Positions 11,901 to 22,200 of a stretch of 64,000 nt of DNA are shown here, in pieces; the first letter of the stretch is position 1; each line of letters opens with the position of its first letter. The stretch spans positions 1,178,001 through 1,242,000 of the forward strand of contig VNKQ01000016.1 in NCBI GenBank assembly GCA_016508695.1, written 5' to 3'. The position numbers were made by a program, and so were the translations under genes. The notes below the pieces were generated by a model. It saw only the letters and a program-made list of their open reading frames with translations, was not told the DNA's origin and did not search any database. The stretch is from Hyphodiscus hymeniophilus. Lineage: Eukaryota; Ascomycota; Leotiomycetes; Helotiales; Hyphodiscaceae.

Positions 11901-12059
11901 AATTAATTATTAATTTAATTTAATTATTAATTAATTTTCTTAATTTAATTTAATTTTAGTATACGCTAGCTTTAATTTAATTAATTTTAGTATAGGTTTT
12001 CATTAATTAATTTTAATTTGGGGGTAAATTAAATTAAACTAATTAAATTCACAACCCTG
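8960..12059 (-). mobile_element. Complete hAT-family DNA transposon, RIP-degraded (3.1 kb)
   Basis: The ends are inverted: the left end reads CAGGGTTGTGATTTTAATTA, and the reverse complement of the right end reads CAGGGTTGTGAATTTAATTA. CAGGG is typical of hAT termini. The element is flanked by a perfect 8-bp duplication, CCTACATC at 8952–8959 and 12060–12067, the length expected for hAT insertion. The interior is extremely AT-rich, unlike the flanks, and the transposase contains C-to-T-type stops. The element is therefore structurally whole but coding-dead. Confidence 0.97.
9225..11501 (-). pseudogene. hAT transposase, inactivated by four in-frame stops
   Basis: A single frame from ATG 11501 to the stop at 9225 encodes the transposase. 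Four in-frame stops interrupt it at 11439–11441, 11433–11435, 10875–10877 and 10746–10748, all explainable as CAA/CAG-to-TAA/TAG changes. Near 11150–11230 there is a BED-type zinc finger (VVCSICSYN … FIQHYKNKHS). The C-terminal 314 residues (10169–9225) are open and contain the hAT dimerisation region: FWKLNKNNYSILYIIVKKYL, then MIPATSASIERVFSISSNI. Poly-Asn, poly-Ile and poly-Lys runs reflect AT drift. Confidence 0.93.
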
Positions 12060-12067
12060 CCTACATC
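12060..12067. repeat. Target-site duplication, right copy (hAT)
   Basis: CCTACATC directly follows the element's right terminus (…ACAACCCTG). Confidence 0.95.
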
Positions 12068-12861
12068 CCCCCGTCTACCGAGGAGCTGGGGTGTGGAAAT
12101 GCCGACTCGGGATCATCAGGGGTTTTCCGCGAGTACTCGAGCGGTGAGCCACAGGACCCAATCCAATCTACCGTGTCATGTTCTGTTTCGTGTTTCCGTG
12201 TTTCCGTGTTTTCGTGTTTTAGGTGTCAAGGTGTCCGTTCCCGATCTCGTATTGCCACATTGAAAACACGTAGAGACACGTGGTAGGACGAGGACGACGG
12301 TTTTCTGTCAAGTGATGGGTGTGGTGGGTGATATTCCACCTCGTGGGAGCTGATGCTCTCTACGCCGGAGCTTGTCAGATCTTTCATCGCTTGAGGTACA
12401 CTTATCCATGCGTTTCTATGCTTCATCAACACGACGATCGAGGCTTGCAAAAGCTTGAGATCGGGGCATAATTCTACATCGATAGGTGAGCATGTGCACT
12501 CGTAGCATGTCGCTCTTCTAAATATGTACGTCTGCAAATTTGCGATTTGATACTTCTGGAAACCCAACCACTTCCTCTATTGAAGCACCTCTTTGATCTC
12601 TTCGCTGTCTATTATATCCAGCAACACCAAGCCGAAAGCATGCAAGTAGGATTCTTGTGGAGAGCGAGATCTCTAATGCATTTATGTACCGAATGGAGCC
12701 TTTGAAGAGCTTAAACGTTGTTCTTAAATTATCAAGATCCGTCAGAGGGGCATCAAGTCGTTAAGGATGACAACCTATTGAGGTAAATGAAGAAGGACAA
12801 TTCTAAGTTTAAGATGACAGGTCACTAATTATAAATTTTGCTCCTAGAGCCTAATACTAAT
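12068..12861. other. Intergenic, no gene seen
   Basis: Normal base composition returns right after the transposon. A tract of repeated 'gtgtttccgtgttt' lies at about 12185–12225. Open frames here are short and unrecognisable. Confidence 0.4.
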
Positions 12862-13534
12862 CTGCTACCAATCCAATGCCATCCTTACGTCTGAAGAAGG
12901 CAACTGGACTTTTTTCGGAACCGAATTAGCTGGCATAGCCGCAACACGCAGCTTCTTGAACAGCTCCGCGCCGAAAAGGTTATAAACCTTCAGAAGTCCA
13001 CCGGAAGAGAGTAGCTCCTGCTCGATTCCATCAAGCTTGAAGGGGAAGCTTTTCCCGCCACGAGACACGACACGGTTGCGGACATCAATTGAGACAGTCT
13101 CGCCTTCGCGCGTTAGCTCATAGAAGCTTTCATCGGAAAGCTTGATACCGAGAAGCCTGTTATCCGCTTGGTTGCGTGCATATATGAACGCATACGACTT
13201 TACTATGACGGCCTGAATACCAGCCGCTTGGAGAGCCTTAGGAGTCTACTCCGGCGAGGAGCCGCTCCCGAAGCTTTTCTCGACCACCAAGATCGTCGCG
13301 CCCGCCTGGGCACGATCGTAGATCGCCGGCCGAGTGTAGCAGAATGCGCCTCGGCCTAGGTGTTTCTCCGCCGTTGTGATGGCTGACCAGGCATTTGTCG
13401 GTCGGTATGATGCTGTCCGTGTCCATGTTGTCCCCGAACCGCTGGACTCTGCCATTCATGATATCTGGGAGCATGCTCAAGACTGGCTTAGATGACGGTT
13501 CTTGCTTAAGTTCATGCTCGGAAGTTGGAGGCAT
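12862..13534 (-). pseudogene. LeuD-like 3-isopropylmalate dehydratase small subunit, broken
   Basis: The minus strand encodes a swivel-domain (aconitase C-terminal type) protein. It begins near ATG 13534, with GRVQRFGDNMDTDSIIPTDK in one frame. A shift near 13385–13400 moves it into the frame of HLGRGAFCYTRPAIYDRAQA and KSFGSGSSPE. An in-frame TAG at 13246–13248 then replaces the expected Gln (…SSPE*TPKALQAAGIQAVIV). The rest, to the stop near 12862, is well preserved (KSYAFIYARNQADNRLLGIK … SSGGLLKVYNLFGAELF). GDN-DTD-IIP and FGSGSS are diagnostic of the LeuD/aconitase swivel family. Both lesions are clean and the flanking sequence is intact, so this is a recent pseudogene. Normal fungal leucine synthesis uses a fused Leu1-type enzyme, so a stand-alone small-subunit-like gene is accessory. 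No large subunit is nearby. Confidence 0.85.
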
Positions 13535-14566
13535 TGTGGGCTCGTTGTATGGAGGTTCCGGTATCTTCTCATATCTCCACTATGCTCGCATCCTATCGTA
13601 TTCATTTATATCTAGGCTCGACCACATGGTCGGGCTCGAGCCAGAACCGGTCCTTGCGAAAGAACCCGGGCCTATGTATCGCCTAATACCTCGAGTTGCA
13701 CAGCCGACAACCCCGTACTGAAGACCCCATAACTCCCTTATTGGCTTAGGAAGGGGCGGCACAGACCAAGTCATAAAGACAAGGTAAAACAAGTAGATGA
13801 AAACAGGTAAAATAAAACTTGGTTTTAGTAGGGTTCGGAGGGTTGGAGTTGAGCTTATTCTCAGGTTAGGGTTATGGCATGGCTACCTACTAAACTCAAG
13901 GTTACCCCAAGTATGCTGAAAGGAGCTCAAGCGAGCCGGGAAAAAGCGTAATGTATAATCCAAATATAATCCAGCCCAAGTATAACCAGGTACGTAGACT
14001 GCTATCACTCCATTCTAAGCCTCTAATTAGCTGATCTTCGTCGCCGTCGTCGATTCTCAGACGGGGTAAGGCTTACAGGAAGGGGACAGTCCAGTTCCCG
14101 AAACGGCAAAATAGTCGAACAGAGGAGCAATGATATCAGTGACTGTCACGCATCGTCTTCAGGTAGGTGGTTTTTATCGCGTTAAAATCATTAGTATCCA
14201 AGAAGAGAGTTTGGGAGGGGTTGATTTTAGAATAGATCCAATTTAATGTTTTGATATCAATATCAAAATGAGTGGCCATTCCGTAGCCGACCGTACTAGC
14301 CTCCTTCAATCCTTGATCGCTGATCGCCAGGGACGATCTAAGCGAGGAAATACTGACGTCGTGCATTCGAGGATTCAGCCTCGTTCACGCCTTCCCCATC
14401 CCACCCCAAACCACCACATAAACAATGGCTTCGCATTCCTCTGCACATCCATTCATTGTCTTCCATAAACCATTTCTTCGCCCACAACGTTGACGCACGC
14501 GAATTATATCGCATCAATTGCTACAATCTCTGCCAGGGAAAACGAGCGCATTCCAAACCGCGAATC
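13535..14566. other. Intergenic, no gene supported
   Basis: Upstream of the LeuD-like pseudogene and of the small basic protein. Several short open frames exist (for example minus 13580–13792 and 14136–14366), but none has a recognisable domain. The part just before 14567 is a plausible promoter/leader. Confidence 0.35.
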
Positions 14567-15170
14567 ATGACTTCGTCGAAGGGAAAACCCACTGATCCGA
14601 AGTTGAAGGAGAAGGTGACTGAAGGTACTCAATTGTTTTCCTCTCTCGAGCCTGAATATCGTCTTATAGTCATTGCAGAAGTCAAGGCGAAACCGAACAA
14701 AGACGGCAGCGGAAAGGGTCAGATGGCTGCATGGAAGGTCCGTCTCTTCACTCTGTCCCACCTCCATCCCATTTCCCAACCCCTCGAACCCATACATAGG
14801 CTGACGCGAATTCTAGGCGGCGCAAATAGGTAAAGAATACGAAGCACGCGGCGGCGACTACGAGAATGAAGCGGGGTCCAAGAACAAGCCTGAGAAGGGA
14901 CCTCCGCAGAAGAAGTCTGAGGATACGAAGACGAAAGAGAACAAGGAGATAAATGGCGATCAGAAGGAAGCGAAAAAGGATTCAAATAGGGAGGCTAAGC
15001 CTAAGAGCGTGGCCATGCCCAAGAAAGAGACGAAGACCAAGAAGGAGCCCAGGAAGGGTGAGAGGACTAGCGCGCGACAGGCTGGACAAGCTGCTGCGAC
15101 AGATGGGGCTGGCGAGAAGAGGAAGAGTGAGGGTGGGGAGCGGAAGGAGGCGAAGAAGGCTAAGAAATGA
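14567..15170 (+). CDS. Small lysine-rich conserved-type fungal protein (156 aa)
   Basis: Three exons: 14567–14624, 14679–14737 and 14817–15170. Both introns have GT…AG ends and the phases close exactly to a TGA. The protein starts MTSSKGKPTDPKLKEKVTEE. It has a short ordered-looking block (SGKGQMAAWKAAQIGKEYEA then RGGDYENEAGSKNK, about residues 31–62), followed by a long charged Lys/Glu tail with nuclear-localisation-like clusters (KEAKKAKK at the C-terminus). The GKGQ-AAWKA…GGDYENEAGSKN block looks like a conserved fungal motif of unknown role. A nuclear, chromatin- or nucleic-acid-associated role is a guess from charge. Confidence 0.8.
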
Positions 15171-16270
15171 GGGATACGGGACTTCTACACGGGCGTTCGA
15201 GGAATTCATGGTGGTGTGATTCTGTATGCTTGGAGTTTGTTGGGATTTCTCTGCGTATTCTTCGGTACTGGCATATTGTCTTGCACAAATGGCAGTGGTA
15301 CGAATATGGCTATTGTATGAATAATGAATTTTGGTGATGGCGGTTGATAGTCTTCATGGAAGACTTGTATCATGTATGAGTCTATATGTCAAAGATTACA
15401 CTTTCTCAAAGCAACTCGAGCTATCGATCCATGTCCACAAAGCTCAAGGAAAATCTCATACTGAAGGGTCATTTGTAGCCGACTCTGCAAGTGCTCGCTG
15501 GGGTTTCCAAACAAAGAACAGAACGCCGGTCACGGATTGAAATACACTCGGCAGCCCTGAAGGTTCCTTTTGAATGCAGACTCGAGGAGACCGGGACCAC
15601 TTCAACACAAGCCCTTTGCAAGTCAACATATCTCCTTGTGATTCCCAGATTGATTCTCCGATCGTTCACATCTTTACAAGAGCAAAGTCCCGTCAATATC
15701 GCGAGAGTCCGGGCCATCTTCCGAACATGGATATACCCGTCAAAAGGGAAATCGAGGTCGACAACCGTCTGAACACGTAGAAACTGCTTGATAGGGAATT
15801 CACGAAAGATAGAGGGATGAAAGGAGCACAAAGTAGCTGTGTTTGTGGGACGAGAGTTCTGGCTGGACTTAAATAGACTTGCTGTTGTGTTGGGGACTGC
15901 TTCACCGGCGTTGAGATTGGGTTTGGTTATAACTTATTAGGAAAATACTATTGGTTGAGATTACCATCGTGTGTAAATAGGCATTCGATATCGAACAGAT
16001 GGGAAGAATAGTTGGCAGAGAATCATGTCATGTGGGGTTACTGAGATAAGTAAATTGGAGTCATTCTCACTCTTTCGATTGGAAATACCCAGGGGTGGTT
16101 GATGGGCTTCACAGAGAGTAGGGGAGGAACTTGGTAGTGGAACATGAAAAATAGGAGGCACTCATGGAGATTTGGAATTTTGTAATCAATCACACATACA
16201 AAATCTATTCGCGCGTCATGTTACCTTGATAGTACATCTTCCCCTGATTACAGAGAGATCATCAAGCCAT
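15171..16270. other. Intergenic, nothing recognised
   Basis: Open frames on both strands around 15470–15830 overlap each other and show no motif. The region lies between the 3' ends of a plus-strand and a minus-strand gene, so it is a convergent spacer. Confidence 0.35.
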
Positions 16271-19200
16271 CTATTGTACGCTTCCACTCGCTCGGTCCAC
16301 AACAGCTTTGTTCTTCTGGTAGAACTCCTTGCACATCTTCTCAAACTCCCTAGCCCGAATCTGATCTGCCAGCACCGCAATATCTCTGACATTCTGGACG
16401 TTGACGCACAGCTTGAATGATGCAATGAGCATGCATTCAACTTCAGATTTCAGCGTCTCAATCAGCCAGTAGTCAGCCCCCTTGTGGAGGTCTATGAGCA
16501 TATGCAGCTTGGCCGCTCGGGTTGTCTCATCATCTTCGGCTTTAGCTGTCATTGTACCCCAGTTGATCTTCTCTTCGTAGGCATAATCGATCATTGTCGA
16601 AAGCGTATGATAAGACATTTCGTCATCACTGTACGTGATCACCGGTTCGGAGGGCAACGAACCACTCCATCGAGCAGCGAAGTGGTCGTTCATTGCTGCA
16701 AGAATACAACGATGGGCTTGAATGTCTGCCCCCCATTGTGACGGAAGGTAACGTCAAAGAGGATTCTCTTTTTTGCTCTCAGATTTCGTACCCCCGCCAT
16801 TCTGGGATGTGCTGTATGGGCGATTGGCATTGTTGCGGTTGGATAAATGACTGCTGGGCAGTCCAAAGCTCTTAATAGTTTCTCATATGGCACTAAGCTT
16901 GGCTGGATGGCTTTGACGCCGCCCATATCATGCGAGATTGACACATTAAGCCCTCCAATCTCATTCCATGAAGACTTGACCTCCATCAAGACTGCATGTT
17001 GGCCAGGCGAAGTAGCGATATTCAACCAGAGCTCCTTGGTGCTGCGGGAGCTGAAATTGTTCTTACACTCACTTACGTGATCTTGGAGGTAACTGTAGGT
17101 GTTGTGTAAATCTTCAAGAAAGCCTGGCAAATGACTCGGGGCAAGTTGCTGGGACATCTCGGCGAGATACTCCAGATGCTTCCACACCATCTCTGTAGAT
17201 GGATTACCACCATTGACGGCGGCAAAGACCTCTGTTGTTGGCTCATTGATCGCAAATGGCGTTTGGCTCCAGCAGACCGCAACATGTTTATATGATACAA
17301 GCTGCGACAGGTCTGATAAGGGACGCTCGGCCGCGATGCCTTTCATCACAAACGTTCTATGATCTGCTCCAGACGGGAAATTCGACCGGGAATCAAAGAC
17401 GCTTTCTTTTGAAATCGCAGTCCAGTGGCTTTCGAAGCCTCGGATGCTAGAGTTTGGAGCTGTAAGGGGCCGAAGGACGACCGCAGCATCTGCTGCGAGG
17501 TGGGTTTTATCAGTCAGACTTCTTTGTCGCAGACTTAACGACTGGAGACATTTAATGAGGTCCAAAGGATTCCAAATTTCATTGGCGCGATGCCGAAGCC
17601 CCACGTTTAGCCAGAATTGACGACAGGCTCGCACATCACTGTGAAGGAATTTGGTGGTCTCTTCGCCACGGAAAGCCGATCTGAATACTTCGTCATCATG
17701 GTCGAAGAGTTCATTGGCATAACGAAGGGAGCGATTTCCATCGACAGCTAGTCTGGTTTGAAATAACACGTCCTTGATAGGCGCGAGTTTACTCGAAGAT
17801 ATGGACGCGATTTCAATAACGAATTTTTGATAAGATGTCCAGTTGGCGTGCGTTGATAACGGAGGCAAAGGCAGGATATGATTTTTGATAATGTATTGGA
17901 TGTTCAACTTTGGGATACCTAATAGTGCAAGGCATTTTTGGTTGTTAGGTTCGCTGGCAGCCTGAGGATTTATAAACTGTGCAAAATCTCTCATCCAAGG
18001 GACTAGGAATCCGGGTTGCCCGGCTATCTTTGCGCTTGTCGCAGGTATCAACATCCCTTCGGACCCTTGCGTTGGCCAGAGTGGAAGTGATCTCAAGTCT
18101 CCCTGCAGTTGAGCTATCTCTTGTAGCGGCGCCTTGGGGGACAATCCATCTTCGCCAGCGTGGCAGACAAGCATACACCGAAGAACCTGCCAAAAGTTCA
18201 ATTGGTGTCCATCGTCAACATGATGGTCTTGGGCAGATGTATGTACCTTCAAGTCCTCTATGGACATATGCTTTGCAGCGAAGTCTCCGAGCGTGTCACC
18301 TTTCTTGCGTGCCAGGCAGCTCACCGCTCTGATAAATCGAAAGAAGGAAGCACTCTTCGTAAAGGACTTCTCAGTGTCTCTCAACCCCTTGGGCATGAGC
18401 TTTTGGTCGAAACGCCACAGCTCAGGGAATTTGTCGCATATCTGCTGGTGGTCGGGCAAAGATGGCTCAACCACAGCAGGGGGCTCATCCAGCATGAGAG
18501 GATCCACATAGAAGCTGTCACTACCACAAGTCGCACGATATACTCCTGGGAGAGTGCTAATATCAATTGCTGAAAATGGTTCTGGTCAGCAATATTCACC
18601 CAAAATTAATTATAGTAGGGGAGAAGAAGATTCGGGAAGGTAGAAGGAAAGGAATAAATTATTGGGGTTTAGGCCAGACATTGAAAAGCCATAGTAGGTC
18701 ATCAAGTACCAGATACTTTTTCATGAACCTTAAAACCTGAAGTTAAGTAAAAGAGACGAAGCCACCTACCTGGAGGAGTATCGGCGACCACGGAGTGTTT
18801 GTTCCAATAGGCCCAAAAATCAGTAAGCCACTCGTCTCCTTCTGAAAAAGTTGGGGTGACTTGGCCAGCTTTGATATCGCTTTTTTCTAATAACTTGCCT
18901 ATGTGGTGGAGCTGTAGCTTCTCCAGGTTGAATTTCTTGGAAGCGACAACTGCATTCAGTTTGCCACTGTTAGCGGAAACAAGAAGTTCTGCGGCGAAAT
19001 CGAAAAGCTCTTCCTCAGACCGAGAGACGAAGTAGAATCTCTCAGTCGTCGTGGAGGAGCCGAGAAGTTGCAGCTGTCCAATGGTGCCATCAACAAGAGG
19101 GAGAATGTAACAGCCATCAAGCTCAGTAAGGTCGTTTCCAGTAGGAACCACCAAATGTATAACGAGCTCTAATATTGAAGGATCCACAGCAATTTGCTCT

Positions 19201-22200
19201 TCAAGAATTTTTTTGTTCTCCTCCAATTTGAGGAGGTCGCGAAGAGCGGTTCCATCAACAGACTTTACGCCGGGGATCGATTTGAGGCGGCTGACGATAG
19301 TACTGGGCACGTTCCGGACCAAGTTCACACCCAAAGATAGCAACAGGGGCGCAAGAGTCTCTGATTGTTTCTTCGGCAAGAAATCAAACATTGCTTGGTA
19401 GATACTAAACAATTTAGGGCGTTCTCGCAGAGTGGAGTCTGACGGATTACGATATTTCGGAAAAAACCGTCCCTCGCTCTGAGGTAGTTGTTTCCAAAAG
19501 GAAGAATAGATATCTTCTGAGCAGCTACGAGTTGGGGGTTCTTTCTGAGGCCAAAGAGCAAGAACCTCTTCTCGAACATTGGGGCCAATATCATCAAGGA
19601 ATGCGAGATACAGTCCTGGTAGGGCGGTCTGTAGCAAGTACTTGTTCCACTGGGATCTGTAAGGCTCCAAGCCGTGCTCATCAGTGACCAGAGATTGCCG
19701 ATCCCCTGAAAGGGAGAAGCTGGCGTGAATGTACACTGGAAGATCAGATAAGATCGGTAACGGTAGGGTACTGAACATGCGTGGCTTAGTGATTGATGGA
19801 AAGTCCGTGCCACGACGGACAATAACAGGTGTCGAAGAAACCAGTCCAGCAATACCGCACTCCACATTCTTCATCACCCGCCTAGGACTGTAGGGAAGAT
19901 GTTTGGTCTTCGGCTTGAGGTCTTCGACAGCTATCCACCATTTGTCATTGGTAGTGAGTTGATGGCCAGATTCAACAGTCTTCGCGACGGTGCAAATCGC
20001 CCACCCGGAGAACGAATTTGGGTCGTCATCTAATGACTTTTGCCTAATAACAGACCATTCTGGATTGAGCCTACCGTGGATGGCAAACTCGATAGATCGA
20101 ACATTCTTCAGAAAAAGCAACGAGATTCTCGCCTCGTCAAAGTACGTGTCAAAAAGCTGGCGGACCGCGGCAGTGTTGAGATCTGTCTTGACTACTCTGA
20201 GCTCCGACACGGTGCTTTGAGTACGGAGAGGAAATCGGAAAATTGTACCCAGATAATTGTCGAGATCTCGAGTATATTCCCAAAGTCCCTCAAAAGGTGC
20301 GAGTTGATCAGAACAAATATCTTTAAGTTTGGAGAGTTCGAGTTTGACCCCTGGCTTGCGCTTTCCTTTGATTTGGTTCTTTGGCAAGACCTTTTGTTGG
20401 GGACTGTAAGGAAAATCAATCAGCTGAAGCATGGAATCGGACATTGGCAAGCTTACTCTAGGATCAGTAACCATTTCCCGGAAAGAATCATTGGAACATC
20501 TGTCCAATGATACATTGTCTGAGATCCTCGTCCATATTGCCCGATAGTTTCCTTTTTATCGCGCTTACTGCCTTCACCCACATTCTTGAAGCCTTTGAAG
20601 TCGTCGTCACTAAAAACTGCCAGACAGTTAGTTTATCCTGGAAAGAATGACAGGATCGGGTATCAGAACTTGACTTACCTCCATCATTATGTACAAGCAA
20701 AGCTGGGCCCTGAAAAGGCTTCAAAAGGGGGTCCACCAGCGTCTCGGCCGGGTGGCTTCGCTCATCCAGTAGCCAGCTGATTCTTGAAGTGCCAGCTGTG
20801 TCATCCGCATTGGCGAGGTACTCTCGGAAGGTGCTGTCAACAGTGTATCGCTCCAAAGTATCCACAATGCGCGTCGCAACTTTTTCGTGCTGCTCAAACT
20901 CGTCCTCGTCATCAATGTCTGCAATATCCAACATTCCTTTCATGAGTCGATCATGTAAGGACTCAATCCCCAGTTTCCGGACATACTTTGATGGAATATC
21001 AGGATGGGTCAAGTTGACCTTGTCTTTAGGCTTGAGGAGTGTTCCAAGATCGTTATGACTGACTTCATATGAGGGATAGAAATTGCCATCCTCACTTAGT
21101 ACCTTCATACCTGTTTGGGAATTCTCCGGGAGCATTGTGAATAGGCGGAGGAGCTCTATGGCAACCCCGATATCAAACTCGTTCAGCGGAGTACGTGATT
21201 CCAGAGTTTGTTGAACAGTGAGAAGATCACTGTTAGACGGCTTCTCTCTGATTCCCATATGCTCCAGTAATATGCGATGTTTATCCCAGAAACTGTCCTC
21301 CGCATTTCCAAGATAAGGGGAAAGACCGTCGCACCTAGCAGAATATTTTAATGGGGGACGAAAAGCTTTTGATGGTAAAATGTAAGTTCCTCCTTTGCTG
21401 ATAAGAACGCAAGGAAGAGCTTGCAGATCACCAATCAGTAGCGGTAACTGGTCGTTGTTGGCGACATAAGTTAACACTTCATCGATTATTGCTCGGTCGG
21501 AGGCTTGAATACCATGCTTCAGTTGTCCGAGGAGTACATTGTTGGGCAAGACATCACGCCAGCCAAGTAACTCCTCCCATTCGGCAGAAACTGAGAAGCT
21601 GAATACTGGGAGCTGTGAGCTGACGAGTAGTTGCTCTCGGATGGGTCGACATTGATCAGGTGCCTAGAAAGGGTCTTGATGTTAGCAGCAGTACTTCTGG
21701 TAAAGTTGCGAGTGGCGAAGGTATAGTGAGCAGGTAAAAACGAACCTGTAACTGTAATGTGCCTTCCGAATCGAGGATCGGAAGCCATTTCTGTCGCCGA
21801 AACTCGAGTCTATCTGAACTCGGTTTGAATAAACTCCACGAAGAAGCAGAAGAAGATCGCAATAGCGCATTTGCACGGGGCTCGATCTCTGATAACGGAT
21901 GGCTGCCGCTGCTAAACTTGCGTGCACGAGAATAAACCAGAGCCTCATCGACAACAGTTTTCAAACCGATGTCGTTCAATAAGGACTTGAACTGGTCGAA
22001 GAAGTCGCTTTCGGGAATAACTTCTTCGTCATCAAAGAATAGAGCCTTAAGACCAAGAACCGAAGGATTAACGAGATCTTCCGCGACGGAGAATCTCGAG
22101 GTCGTTTCACCGGTAATCCTAGAAACAGGAATAATGGGGACCTTTCGAAGCTTGACTCGGCAGCCTGATGATAGAGATGAATATTGGCTGACTACCAATC

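Noticed and set aside
9000..12000. AT-rich region considered as a mitochondrial insertion
   Set aside because: hAT terminal repeats, the 8-bp duplication and the hAT dimerisation domain explain it fully.
14136..14366. 76-codon minus frame
   Set aside because: Looks protein-like in places but has no recognisable domain and no supporting neighbours or splice sites.
15469..15831. 120-codon minus frame and overlapping plus frames
   Set aside because: Mutually overlapping, no motif, and located in a convergent spacer.
18160..18573. Plus-strand open frames within the sacsin-like gene
   Set aside because: Antisense shadows of a strongly supported exon.
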